Shown: positions 23,179 to 36,700 of the stretch, one piece after another
Position numbering within the stretch: position 1 is the first letter of the stretch
Layout: each line of letters starts with the position of its first letter
NCBI RefSeq assembly: GCF_032062135.1
Contig: NC_092859.1
Coordinates: 111,033,710 to 111,097,709, forward strand
Reading direction: 5' to 3'
DNA: 64,000 nucleotides
Source of the DNA: Pyxicephalus adspersus
Lineage: Eukaryota; Chordata; Amphibia; Anura; Pyxicephalidae
Notes under the pieces: generated by a model
The model's input: only the letters and a program-made list of their open reading frames with translations
The model's database searches: none
Told to the model about the DNA's origin: nothing
Program-made: the position numbers and the translations under genes

Positions 23179-24728
23179 TGAATGAATGAGTTTCTATTTG
23201 AATTTCCCGCACACGTGCTGACGTCATCACGCACGCAGGGAGGAGCCGTCCGGTTTTTTTTTCTCCGCCGGACAGCTTCTCCCTTCAGAGATCATCCGGC
23301 GCTGGAACGAGAAGGACGTGGGACAATCAGCGGGACCAGGTAAGAAGCCGGCCGGCGTCTTACCGGTCCCGCTGGCACCCGACGCTGGAGAGGGAGATCG
23401 ACGGACGACGCAGGACGGAGGACGACGCTGGAATACGAAAACGATGCTGGATGAGCACAGGGGGACCAGGTAAGTATGGATGGAAAAAATCTCGGGGTTA
23501 ACCATCCTAGCTGTTTTTTTTTTTTTTTTTGCCCGAACGAAGGTCGGGCTTAACGGCTAGGTGGTTAAAAAAGGAGGTATGACCGAGGAGAAAAGAAGGA
23601 CAGTCCCTACAAACAGCCAAGCCTAGGATCACAGCTTTAAGGAAATTCAAGTTGATAGTGAAATATGTCAAGTAAGAGAACAGTTTTATGAACAAGGACA
23701 ACTTCGCTTAAATTTTTTTGCTTTTATTCCAAATCCGTGTTGTATTTTACAGTTTTTCATTTTTCATGCAGATAAACAGTAGGGATCTGAACATTAAGAT
23801 AAGGCAGTGCTGTGTGAATTTGCCTTCAAGAGAAACATTCCTTACTGTTTTTCTCTGTAGGATATCTGGTTATAATAAATGAAGAAGTTCCAAGCACTTT
23901 ATGACCGTTAATGTTGCTTTGTGTAAGCTTACAGGGCTGAATCCTTAGCATCTGTCACAATTCATAGACATTAGCATATCTTTAATGGTTTATTTTTTAA
24001 CTGATTTTTCCCTATATTATGTAAGTATTTATTGTTGGAAGATAACATTTTGTAAACATTTATAATATCTTAAGTTTCCTTGTTCTCCGTAACACTGTAC
24101 TTATGTATGCTTTTGCAAATCTGTTTTAAGTTTTTCGTAAACCTAAAAATTTAACGAGAATGTAAGATTTTGTTTTCCTCTTCCTATGGTGAAACTAAAT
24201 GTCCCTTTATACTATATATGCATAACAAAAGTATTTCACTGTCGTTTTAAAGTCATGCAGCTATTTCTTCTGGATAGCATACTTGTTGGAAAATGCTTTA
24301 GGACGTCAGCAGTAGTGAGGTACAAAGGTGAAAACGACATCAGCTCGCTGATTACCCTATTTAACTGGCAGTGCACTTATCTTTAACATCTTTGGTGAAA
24401 AAATACAAAATACAAATACAAAAAAATACAAAAATACAAATTAGTTTTGTTTACTTACCTCTACAGTGCTCCTAAGGATAAAGATTTCAAGTAAAGCTGT
24501 ACTAGAAACTTTTGTTAGTAAATAGGGAAATGTCCATGTAATCCTGAAAGCGATGGGGGTACTGCAGTAAGAAAGAAATAGTGGGACCTGGCCTTTCCTT
24601 TAGAATTTTAGGTATAACTATAAATTTTCTTTTTTTGCATTTTCTCCTGGAAGATTTTTCCTTCAGATCTTCCAATGGCAGAAGTCAACAGAACCTATCA
24701 TTTTCTGTCCCACTGAGAATGTACAGAG

Positions 24729-24891
24729 CAGTGTTCTCCCCAGCCCCTTTTAGCTGGGTGCACCACCCGGCGCTTTTCAGTAACCACCCGGCTGTTTTTA
24801 TGTGGCTACTGAAGAGTTGGGTCACAATACAGGGGCTGCCACCCGCCTACAATTTCTTCCCACCCGGCTCAAAAAAATTCCTGGGTTGAGC
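24729..24891. mobile_element. hAT-like MITE, ~163 bp
   Basis: Begins CAGTGTTCTCCCCAGCC and ends CTGGGTTGAGCACTG; CAGAGCA occurs on both sides (24724-24730 and just after the right end). Between them are CACCCGGC-type repeats. The pattern (CAGTGTTCTCC-CAGC-TTT..GCACTG) is that of a hAT MITE. Noncoding; the open frame 24581-24889 is incidental. Confidence 0.7.
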
Positions 24892-27072
24892 ACTGCAGAG
24901 CATGAATCTAGTGAACTCCAGTTTAAAACCATAATGTGGCAGGAATGGAACACATCCATTCTTTGCTAACCAAACAGTTATTGAATTAAATTACTTTAGA
25001 AGTTACATAAAATATTTCCACTACATAAGGGTAAAATTTTGTTTAGTCAGCTTTTAGCCAAAAATACTGCATATAATTTCTTTTTTTTTTTTTTTGTTAC
25101 TAGCTGTTTAGCCTGTGCAAATTTTTCTTCTCAAATGACTGCACTTTTCCAGAAATCACTCTTTTAATAAGGTTTCAGTTTCTTTTTTTATTTATTTTTT
25201 ACTTTGGCTAATAACATAAGTTGTCCGTGCATGTCTTTTAGACATTCTGATTCATGGTTAAATTTCAGAGCTACATCTTAGGCATAGAATGCATTTTTCT
25301 GTAGAGCGATATTGGAAATTGATGTGCTTGTCAAGGAGAGTGTGCTTCTGAATTTAGAAATGACTCTCTGAACATACGGAGTAATCACAACTTTTCTAGA
25401 GGGTGGTAAGCGAAAGGGAGAATGTATCCATTTGTTACTTCATTTAACCATTCAGTATCATTAATAATTTGTGGCTTGTCTGTTCACTTCTCTGCATTAC
25501 AGATGATAAACTATGGACAGTTTAATGAATCCTATTTGAATTTCATTTTCATTTTTCTTTTCTGCTAAAGCAGCGTGTTTTGTAAGGTGAAGGGTGCAAA
25601 CCATCCCCATTTTTATTAGGAGGTGTGATGTACATATATCTTGGTGGTCGTTTTACGTATTATTTAGACTTTTTTCCCAATCCTATTAGGTATAAAACTT
25701 TTATTTTTCCTGTGAGGGTCTGTGCTGCATTTTTTGTAGGAAAAGTAATGGAGATTGTGAGAGGGCACTGGATACATTTCAGGGGTTGTTGGGGCCAGGG
25801 CCCCTTTCTGTACTAAAATATTAGCTTGGCCATCTCATTTAGGGCCCTTTTTTGTCCCCATTTTGACCCTAAACATAATCCTGTTCTGCCAGCTTTGCCT
25901 AAAGTTCCACTTTCAAAATCTTCAATCAGACAGGGCCTTTTTCAATAAAAAAAATATAAAATAGAAAAAAAGACAAAGTCTATTTAAGGCAAAGTCTGTT
26001 TTAAGGCCTAAAAATCGGGATCCTCCAAAATGACCATATGTTACAGAGACCAGAAGTAAAGTAAGAACAGAAGCAGGACGTGGCCATCAGTGCAGAATGA
26101 CTGAGGCTGTGATCTACAGCTCACTTTGGTGCTGGATGGCTATAAATATCGTAGCCGGCGGAACTGTATTAATGTGAATGGTTTGCTTGAGGCTAGTGGG
26201 CAAGAAAATCTGAAATTTACTCATACAGCATGCAGGTTGCATTCTCTACTTATGGAGGGGTAGCTTGTTTTTTTCCCTACAGGTTATAGAATGGAGAGGC
26301 ATTTTCTCCAATTCGATCTAGCCAGAATTGGATGTCTTCAACTTATTACTGTAGAAAATTAATAGTGCATTATAATCTAACTGCTTTGTGTTAGTAAAAT
26401 ACTGACTCAGGATTGTCCTTCAACAAATTAAAGCTTATTACTTTTATGCAGCACTTACATATACCCTCTGTCATATTATATCCTAATCAATAACATTGTT
26501 TTACTAATTACTAGAACGACTTTATATGTGGGCTGAATTGCAGTTTTTAAATGTTAGATTATATTAACCAAAGCAGCTAATTGCCAGAAGCGAAACAGCT
26601 ATCTGGTTTGCTGAAAGGCTTTATCAAAATGTTTGAGCTGTCAGAGCAGCCCAGAATTCTGTCAGTGCTGAGAAGGAAATAATGACATTATAAATACATT
26701 TATTATACAGACTGAATTCTTTTAAAATTCATGTGACTGTTATTGCATTACAACTGCACTGTGAGATATGGGTTATTTAATGCACTGAGGCCTAAACAAT
26801 ATTGAGAAATAATTGCACAGGAAATAAAATAAATATATAAATAGGTCAATTTTTTTTTTTTTACAGGTGGTAGTCAGGTGAATATGTACTTCTTTTTGTA
26901 TGTGGAATACTTTAAGGGGTTAAGGTAGAATTAGCTAATAAGGAGTTTTTTTTGACCATTTGCTGCTGCTGTTTTCATCAGTTTTAATGTTCTTTTTGGT
27001 ATACGTTTAAATTTGTATTTAGGTTTGAGTCCTTGTGTTTAGGGTTCTCCCTAACTACCCAGCTATCTAAGG

Positions 27073-27150
27073 CAGCGGTCGCCAACCGGTGATTTGTGGA
27101 CCATTTGGAAATTGCTGTAAATAAGAGTCAAATGTACATGTCAAAAAACC
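27073..27150 (+). mobile_element. hAT-like terminal fragment
   Basis: CAGCGGTCGCCAACCGGTGA followed by TTTGTGGACCATTTGG matches the usual left terminus of a vertebrate hAT MITE family (CAGCGGTCGCCAACCGGTGG). No matching right terminus is seen downstream, so only an end is left. The right boundary is arbitrary. Confidence 0.5.
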
Positions 27151-30100
27151 ATGCATTGCAAAATGCCTTATAATGTTATTCAATATGCTACATATTTTGT
27201 CAAATCTGTTTTTATGTACTTGGACATAAAAAAACTGCTTTGGAGATGCGGCCTAGTAAAACCGTTTGAATGTGAACTCTGTAGTGCTTAATCCTTTTCA
27301 TTTCTTTTCCTTTGCTTCCACTAGGGTGAAGCTAATCCACATTTGTAAGTAATACATTACATTTGTTGTTCTTTACTTTTACAATTTTCCCAGCACATCA
27401 TTTTTACCATTTACTCTCCTTTTTGGAATGGCATAGACTTTATTATTAATTTTCTACTAAAAGATTGGTCTTTTATAGATCCCTTAGGGTCTAAAAGAGC
27501 TTTTTAAAACACTGAACGCATCCTACTTCAAAGGGCATGAATTTCTTTTCATCACCAGAAATAAAAGAAGTTTTTCTGTTATTTCTATTTTACATGGTAA
27601 GAAAACTATCCCTGCTGTTGGCCTTTTTATTATATCTGTTTGTCAAGCAGTAAATATTCACTAGTTTTGTATCATTGTCCTAAAATTTCAAGGACACTGA
27701 CAATGCTGATACAGTATTTTTTTTAAATGAAACCTAGAAATATTCAGGTAAAATGATTTATAAAGGACAATCTACAAAAATAGAATTGGTTTTATTTAAA
27801 GCTAAACGCTAGAGGTGTGGCTTGATTATTGTGATGTGTGCATACAATCCTAAAGAGCTTTCCCATTGATCTTACTTGCCAGGCAACTGCACATTAATTT
27901 TTAGCCATGGCCAGATAGAAGATTTGGATGCCCCTTACTACAAAAACTATATCAGTGATTGGGCATTATATGTTAGCTTGGGTGGCAACTTTGCTAAGTA
28001 CACATGTGACAATATGGTGCTCATACCAGTGTCATCAAAACAAAGTCTGTTCTCTACTGAGCCCCCTCCAAGGCCATCCTATAGATGCCTTCAAGATAGT
28101 CCTGTCCAGTAAAAAGACTGTCAACTAAAATACCACTGCACTGCTAGTTATTGGCATCATTCCACAAAACTCCACTGCTGTGGATCCCAGTGGGCCCTGT
28201 GCAATACTTATACTTCAAGGCCACAAGGAGCCTTTATGCCCATTTGCGAGCCCAGCAAATTCCCATGCTTCTGAGCCTTATTTGCCAGTTTGGCTTTCCC
28301 TTGACACTGATGGTGACATGTCCTACTTCTGTTCTTACTTCACTTCTGGTCTCTGTAACATATGGTCATTTTGGAGTAAACAGATTTATAGGCCTTAACA
28401 CAGACATTGCCCTAAAGATCTGACCTGAAAGCCTCTCAGCAGGCAGCATTTCAAGCAATCAAACAGGATATAAGGTAGCAGAAATTAGATGGACTTTGAC
28501 TCCCTCATATTCTCCTATGTCTTCTTCAAGCAATCACAGAAGTATATTTATTCTATCCAGGGCTGAAGTAAATTGTCCTTTATTCTGTGGAAGGTAATAT
28601 TCCAATGGGACATTTCCAAGCCAAAACGTAGCTAAAGATTGTTACTTGGAAGATGGTTTTGCATACTCTGCCTAACTGAAGATGAATTCCTAGCAGCTGG
28701 TTTAGAGTTCAGGTTCCTGAAACCGGAGATTGCAATTTGCAGCCTTCCACAAAAGAGAGGAAGAGCTTTTTCACATTTTTTAATTCTAAGAGATCCAGCC
28801 CTAATGATGGAAGTGATGAGCCTGTTTACTTTTGTTGTACACAGGTGACAAATATTAAAAAGCTGTTGTGTTCTCCTCAAAAGCTCACGCACAAGCTATA
28901 TTTGACACCTTAGTGATCAGCTTTTCTAAAACTAAAAGGTAACTCGGGTCACAGACAGAAAGTGTGTGCGCTCAAATGGTCCACTGATCATCATTTGCTT
29001 GGTTCAGAAGGAAATGACAAAGTTCTGGAATCACTCAAGCTTGACACCTGTTCAACAGTACACGTGACACTTGCCGTATTGCACTATACTGTCTCCTGAT
29101 CAACGTGGTCCTTTTGTATTAGGAGGAGGAACTGCTTACCATTGTATCAGATTCAGAAATACACTTAGATTGGGACTGTTTTTTTAATAATAATATTGTT
29201 GCCTGTGTTCCTGTTTTGGGACTTCAAAACAGCTCCTATCTTTTTGCAGGAGTTCATTTGTGCTTGTTTGTGTTTTAGTTATTTCAGCTCATTTTAAAGC
29301 AGCTGTTCAAGTCAGTTTTAGTTTATTCTTCAATAATGTTTTCAATTAACTAGAAATTGATTTACTTTTGTCTGACAGTGGAGAAAGTATGAGATTTCTG
29401 CTCACTTATCAACCTAATATATATATAGCCGTAGTATTTTATTTATATTATTTTTAATATATACGTGCCTTTTATTTATTTCTCCAGTGTGAACAACAGG
29501 AATGCTAATGTTCTGTTTTATTTGTGTAATGAGAAACCTACCTCTAAGTGCTCTAGCCATGTATATGTTCATGGATGATTTTCTTTAGTTCTATCAGTTA
29601 TTTTATTTCAGACAATGTATTAAAAAGACAGAAACTGCCACAGTAAGCCATTTTTTTTGTTTGTTTTATTGTAAATAGAGTGCACTTTATTGGACATGTG
29701 ATTGAACTAACATATCTATGTTACAAGCATTCTTTAGTTGTCATAATAGATTCATTTTGTTAATTTATTGGGAATTTGATATACCTTACTAAGCAGTTCA
29801 TGCACTTTTTCTTACCGGATGACTCCATGTTATACCGGAATGGAAATCTGCTGCTTGTGTAATGTATGATGATGCAGTTAGGATAGATTGCCATTTGGAA
29901 CGTTTGACTTTTTGCCCTGAATCATTTGTGTAAATCAGAGTAATGGTCAGAGGGGACTCACTCCTTGACCTTTATGTTTCAGTGGGAAAAGAACTCTGTC
30001 TGTAATGACTTGCACATTAGCATGGATTTTTCCAGCAACTGAGCACATCATCATTACAGGATTTTTTTCTAGTTCTTAGCAGATATTTCTGATGTTAGCA

Positions 30101-30510
30101 CATGCTACTTTAATGGCTATAATTTATTGATTTTCTTTAAATGTAAAAAAAAAGTAGTAGTAGTTCGATTGTTTAAATTTCTAATGGTACCTTCCAGCTA
30201 TTCAGGAATCTCTATTCTATGCAAAACTGATAGATAGCCAAGGAGACAAATAATTAAACTAGGTGCAATTACTGAGATGTCAAGTGTATGAATAGTGAGA
30301 ATTTCCACAGATGAGTTACATTCAGGTGTAGTTTTAAACTTTGAATGTTATTGGGTACATGTTACACAAAGAAGGGAGATGGAAGGACAGAGTGCACATA
30401 TATGCTAATTATAAGATCATCCCATATGCCTGGTGCCTATTGTTTCTATTTTTATGCACATTTAACATTTTTATAAACGTTCCATTATATTTTCCCTGTT
30501 GCATGTTGTT

Positions 30511-30561
<51 letters not shown>
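30511..30561. repeat. Poly(T) tract of ~50 nt
   Basis: An almost pure run of T. It may be the poly(A) tail of a minus-strand retroposon, but no recognisable body adjoins it. Confidence 0.9.
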
Positions 30562-30562
<1 letters not shown>

Positions 30563-32403
30563 TATGTATAGATTTACTTACCTGGTGTACATCAATAAAT
30601 TATACTTACGTTCTGCTTGTTAGGATTATGTAATTTCCTTTGTCCTAAGCTTTGCCACTGGTTCACGTAAAAGTGCAACTGATACTGAATGATAAATCCC
30701 CTAAATACAGCTGATTGTGAATATGCAGCTTCAGTCAAAACGGAAAAGCATGTCCCTGACCAGCAGTTAAATAGGGGAACCATTGGTCTCTGTGGCAGAA
30801 GCAGGGATCTCTTTGCAAAGGTCTAACATTCTCCTAATGGGTCAGACCAAAAGCTGTGCAATGTGGAAAGCTCATACTCCTCACTATTTAGAGAGCTATG
30901 GCTTTGACTAGACAGGAGGAATGTCAGACCACTGCTTCACTTCTTACAGTGACCTAGGATCACACACTGAAGCATGTTGACATATGGATCTCTTCTAAAG
31001 AAACATTTTGCACACTTTTAAAGCAGCTGATTTAACTAAACTAAAATATTTTTTTAAAGCCTACCTCCAAGAAGGAATCAATCAACAATCAAACATATCC
31101 TTGCAGGGTACTACAAAAGTAAATGCTAGTTTTTGTTTAGAATGAGATGTAAGAAGGACACTTACCCTATTCAACTCTTGCGGTCTGTCTTTGCATGACT
31201 GGTCTTTCACAGCTTCTACTCTTAATGAAAAATGAGTTTTACCTCTTAGTATGATGCTTACATGCTAGGAAAAAAAACAAGTAATCAGACCAAGTTTATT
31301 TCCAATTTACCGTGTAAAGGTGAACGCACACTTCATCAATTTTAACCTATTCTTAAAATTTTAAGCAAGAACTGCAGGGAGAAAGCTGTTTATAACTGCC
31401 AAAGGATTTGTACTTTTTGACATCCTTTTTTGCAATAAGACCTCTTTACTAGTTGGTAGATGTTGGGTAACAGAAAGTGAAAAGCTGAATTTCAGAACCA
31501 CGAGGATACATTGGTTACTGAACTTGTTTTTGTAGCTGTTTGCCTGTAGTTTTGTTTTATGACAGAGAACTACTGGAGTACTAATTGACTAATTTTGATG
31601 AAATTTCCTATCATACATGGACTTCAGAAGTAACAGCAGGAAACTGGTTGATTGCTATGGGCAAAATGAAATGTTTATTTTGGTACACTACTCTTTAATC
31701 AGTTCTTAAAATAAAGATTCCTTCTTTTTCTTCTTTTTTTTTTTTTATTATGTGTTATTGGTAAAAAAATAGTTAATATAAGCACTCTTTGCTTGAATTG
31801 TGTTTCTGTTTCTAAAGCAGGAAATCACTTTATCACCTCTGTTCTTGATAAATGTATCAGTAGACAAATTCCTCCCTGTATATATATGAGTGCCATCTTG
31901 ATAGATGGGACTCCCACATCAAAACCTGTAATCTGATTTATGTAAGGCTCTGCACATGGCAAATCAGATTGCAGAAGATAAGTTATGAGGGACATGCTCT
32001 TTGCACTATTGAGTAGTGTTGGTAGACGGCTTAAGTTTATTTACAGACTTAAAACAAAACATTAACATCTCCTGTGCAAATCTTTTTTCTAGCTATTTTA
32101 TTTTGTTATTGTTTTGCTGATATAAAGTGCCTTTCTAAGCGGAATGTGTTTTTTTTGCTAAGCATATATTTCGACACTGTAAAGATTTCCTAATTTTGTA
32201 TAAGACGCGTAAAAGATGTTTGTAGTATTAACCATAATGCACCTATTTACTAGAATTAGGAGAACTAGGAGATATGTTAAGTGTTATGTGGGTTTAAGTA
32301 TTTCTAAAATTATTTTAAACTAATTCCGCCTTTGAGTGAAAATATGATACAGCAGGGCCTGGCAGGAATATATAGCACCTGTTTCTTATCTTGTTCCGAC
32401 TGT

Positions 32404-32800
32404 GGCTTCAGAAAGTATTCAGACCCCCTTCACTTTCTTCAGTGCAGCAGAATATTACTATTTTTATTTATTTTTTTTGTACGCTTCATCATATTTGTAA
32501 TTTTTACCAGTCATGTCTCTCTCTGCAGGCAGTTCCTTTTACCTCATTGCTTGGTTTTTGCTCTGATATACATTGTCAGCTATGAGACTTTCTTTAGAGT
32601 TTTGTGTGCCTTTCCAAATCATGTCCAACCAACCTAATTTACCACAGTTGAACTCCAATCAAGGTGGAGAAACATCTCAACAGTGATCAGGAGAAATAGG
32701 AGGCACCAAAGATAAATTTCAAATGTTGTTGCAATATGTCTGAATACTTATAATGTAAAAGTGATATTTCAGTTTTGTCCTTTTTAGTAATTTTATCTTT
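32404..32800. mobile_element. Tc1-like transposon relic (AAAGTATTCAGACCC family)
   Basis: Left: GGCTTCAGAAAGTATTCAGA then CCCCTTCACTTT. Right: TGTCTGAATACTTATAATGT followed by GATATTTCAGTTTTGTCC. Internal text CAAATCATGTCCAACCAACC, TTTACCACAGTTGAACTCCA and GAAACATCTCAACAGTGATC follows the 3' non-coding part of a widespread fish/frog Tc1 family. The transposase is absent (deleted), so this is a deletion derivative. Confidence 0.75.
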
Positions 32801-33213
32801 ATCCTAAAAAATCATGTTAGACATTCATTAACTTCTGGAGCAAGTTGTGCTTTGATATGCAAAAAGAAACAACTGCAGAGTTTGTCTTGGTCATTAAAGA
32901 GTTACACGATGTTGAAGAGCTCAGTCCTTAAGATCACCCACAACCTCAGCTGTTTTTAGCAAAAGATTTCTGCAAATCATGCAAACTGCCCTCCTCCAAG
33001 CCCCTGTCCTGCACAGAAGCGCTTGTATCTAGGAGTCCTCTGTATGTTGGATGTCCTTAACCCGGGGAATACCTGTACTTTGAGACACTGACCTGAAACC
33101 TGAGCATGCGCACACAAGGGCTGTGCTAGATCAGAACTGTTTACTTTCATACTTTTGTGGAATGGAAAGATCTTGATAATATGTAGGCTACCAGCATTTT
33201 CAGAAGATGATCA

Positions 33214-33798
33214 GTAACCTTCCTAGCGGTAACCCCGAGTGTGACTCTGGGTAGACAAAATGTGCTGAAAGCGGTAACCCCCGAGTCACACTCGGTAGGT
33301 AAACCTATGGGAAGTAATAGTAAATACAGCCTTACCTGATCCGCCGGCATCCCGTGCCGTCCATCGCTGTGATCCCTGTCTTCTTCCTCCGGCGTCTTCT
33401 GCACATGAGTCACCGGGGAAGTTCCCGGTGAGGTCGGTGGGTGTGTATGTTGCCGGTGGGGTGGGAAATTCAAAATCCATTTGTATTGCATTCAATACAA
33501 AAAAACTGTATTAAATGCAATACATTGGATTTTAAAGTGTAAAAGCAGTACATTGTTTTCAAGAACATTTATTTTACAGTATAATAAAATAGTATGAGTA
33601 TAATATTTATTTATTTTTTTAAATTAAAAATATATATATATTTTTTAATTTATTCAATGTATTATTTTTACATGATTTTGTGTTTCAAACCTGTATTATG
33701 CTCATACTATTATACTGTAAAATAAATTTTCATGAAAAACAATGTACCGCTTTTAGATATATAAAACCGGAAAAAAAAAGAACCACTAAGGAGTTTAA
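33214..33798 (+). mobile_element. piggyBac-type MITE, ~585 bp
   Basis: Left end CCTTCCTAGCGGTAACCC (preceded by GTAA, a decayed TTAA) and right end inverted ACTCCTTAGTGGTT with TTAA at 33795-33798. It holds a pair of inverted copies of CGAGTGTGACTC-like text (33235-33295), a GC-richer part, one hairpin unit at 33480-33523 (TTGTATTGCATTCAATAC and complement) and the 3' tail TTTCATGAAAAACAATGTAC at about 33729-33748. That tail is also present in the transposase-bearing copy (TTTCATGAACAACAGTGTAC, 55982-56001). Antisense open frames at 33147-33495 are not genes. Confidence 0.8.
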
Positions 33799-36700
33799 TA
33801 TTAACCCTAAATTTTTCTATTCATAACTTTTTTCTCCTAAAAATATAATGACCACTATATCCATTTTGGGCCAGAAAATCATCACAGTAAAACTTCGGAC
33901 CACCTATTTAAACTAAATATTCATCTTATTTTATCTAAGTGAAACATTATTTTTTAAAAGTTTTAAAGATAAAACAAAGTCAGAGAAATAAAGTTTTTTT
34001 CCAGTCTGAGCAGTGGTCATATTAAAATGCAAGAATTCAATTTTGTCCCACATTTAACTTTATCAAAATAAAGCTCAACTCTTCTTATTATTTTTCTGTT
34101 TAAAAAGATTCATTAGATTCTACTGGCTATTGATATGAACAGTTAATATTCTTTTTATTGTTATGCAATGTGTGTGTTTTTGGTGCCAGACTATAGTTGT
34201 ATATCTGTTTTTTTTTTTTGTTTTTTTGTTTTTTGAACTGGCTAAATTTTTTTCTAAGTTACTTAAAATTTTTTTATTTTTTTTATTTTACCTTTAGGCA
34301 GCTGATGTTAGATGCTTGGGAATTACCTATGGGTACAAAACTGTAAATGCAAACAGCTAGCATTCCAACCTGTTTTCCCTCCTGTATGCCACCTCTTGCA
34401 ACAAGAGACTTATCTTAATTGTTTTTTGTAGTAAGAAGAGGCATCATTGAGATATACAGTCAAGTGTTTGAAGTAATAAGTATGTAATTGTACCTGCAGA
34501 GGCACCTTTTCGACCTCTTCTGTTGAATCTTCATTGAACAGCTGCACTAATCCGTTTTGAAATGATGCCACCATATATATTTCCTTTAACCCTCCTATTT
34601 GTCCAGCTGTGAATTTAAATTGAATTTTTATATATGTATAACCCGTTTCTCTGAGCTACGCACACAATGCTTACTAACTCCTGCTAGGAAAGCACATTCC
34701 TTGGTACAGTGTTTTTTTCCCATTCTTTTTTGAAGCAAAATACAGTTGATCCTTTTCCCATGTGCAATTCCCTAAATAAATAAAATACTTTCCTATTGTA
34801 CACTTGTACTTGGCTTCTTTGGCCTTTTTCATAAAGCTCTTGGTAATCTTCGTTTTGTTTTGTATTGTTCTTTTTTGTTTGTTCTGCAATGTCCTGAAGT
34901 TGAAGGTCATCCATGTAACAGCTGCTCCTCTTTCGACCTTTCATGATCTTGACCTTCTCTTCTTGTATATCAGTCAAACCAATCATATGTTCTTTATGTT
35001 CCCTGACCTTTGTTTCTTACACTACAAATAGATAGAGTACAACAAAAGACTTTTGGGTATGATCAAGTCAGTGTGTCAGAGAACTGACTTCTTATGAAGT
35101 ATTTTCTTGAAATTAGCGGTAACAGTTTATAGAATATTAGTTAAAGTACCCTTTGTAAGCACTTTTTTAATTACTTCAATATTACTTTTATAAATACTTT
35201 AATCAGTGTTTGTTAAACTCTTAGTACATTAGCAAAGTATACAGATGGTAATTAAACATGCTATATGTTGATTTTTGTGCTGTCCTGTTGTGTAATGAGT
35301 TCTGAAATAGTAGAATAATCATTGTAACTAATTTAGTAGGACTATGGCATTTATTGTAGGAAAAAGATTACACAGGAGACACAATATTACTTGATACATA
35401 TGACAGAAATCACCTGCTGACATTGATTTAGGAATGAAATTGACTTTGTTAAAGTTGTTTTTTTCTATGTTGGTTTCCCCTCAGAGCAATTAATTACTAT
35501 TAATCACATGGCAAACATAACATAAAACACTATGCAGCATGCAACGATACATGTCACATTTAAATAATCTGCAAAACAAATAAAATTAGTCCCAGGTAAC
35601 CATAAAAGCTTTCTGCCACTCTGTTCCCCAAGTAGACTTAGTGCTTTTGCAGCATTGGTAGGGATTTGGGGAATTGCAGTTATATCCAGAATATGTTGTG
35701 GAAAATCCTCAAATAAATCTACATGAAATTTGGCCCAACTTCTACGTAGTGTATGTCTCCCTACTGTATAGTCTAATACAATGTATGTGTTTTAAAACAT
35801 ATTGGAGGTTATTCAACAGAAAAGCAACAATAGTTTTGCTAAAAAATCTAAGCGTGTCTGGAGTTAAAACAGCATTTCTTAACTAGAACAATACAAAGTA
35901 ACACCAACAGATGCTCTGTGTAACCTGAAAACAAGGAACTAAACTTGTGTTTCTTAAAATGTTTATCTACTCATATGAATTTTTTAGTTCCCCTTGCATT
36001 CAAAATCTTTTAGGTTATCAAATACAATAATGGGTAAAATTCAAGAAAAAAAGCAATTGGAGTGGGAATGGTTGGTGAACTTATAGGTTACAGGATAGCA
36101 TTGTGGCTTATAAGTGGGGTTGCTTGCCCCCGAACTCTATTTAGGCAAAAAATTTTTTCCTCTTCAAAAGGTTGTCTTTACATTTCCTTTAAACTGTCTT
36201 CTCTACAAAATGTGTGGTTTTGCAGCATGCCTTGGGCTCAATTTTTATTACTGAAAAAATGTTTTTTAAAAATGGGTAAATGAATGGTACCAACAACATT
36301 TTAAATATTAACAAATAATGAAAATGATCTGACATTTGCAAATCTTTGCATAACATGGTTTTCCTTTTTGTTTTGCAATGCTTCAGGATTTAAATGCGCA
36401 AGTGAGTAAATTCTTCTTTGTGTAATGCTCGAAATAACTCTTTTGTCAGATTTGTCAGAGTGTCTTGTAATTTTATTAATCAAACTTTCATAACTGTAAT
36501 GTTTCACTGCAAAAAATATATAACAGTTGCCTTAACCAGAATACAGAAAATATATTACACCTACCTAAGGTTTTAGGTTTAAATTAGTTACAGCAGTAGA
36601 ACCTTAGGCCAGCCCATTCCAAAATATTGTTACATGAACTTGGTGCCCAGTTCAAACTGCAGGGTATGTTTTTTTTTTTTCTTTTTTTTATTCTGCCCAC

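Larger units (their letters stand above)
22201..23568 (-). mobile_element. piggyBac-type deletion derivative with five hairpins
   Basis: TTAA at both ends (22201-22204, 23565-23568). Ends are CCTCCTGAGCG and, inverted, CCACCTAGCCG. Relative to the copy at 8612-9410 it lies in opposite orientation, so its 5' end is at the right. On the minus strand it holds: a GC-rich 5' region, a run of five hairpin units (22748-23178), a CTGACCTCTGCCTGG-type minisatellite (about 22461-22650), then GCCATGGCTTCA (ATG = complement of 22457-22459). It then jumps straight to a 3' region starting near GATTTTTGTGTTTTT. The transposase-bearing copy at 53453-56052 has the same order around its start codon and the same 3' text at about 55832. 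This copy therefore looks like that element minus its transposase. Confidence 0.85.

Noticed and set aside
33147..33495. Antisense open frames of 114 and 69 codons
   Set aside because: They cross the left half of a piggyBac-type MITE and its inverted repeats; no family motifs.
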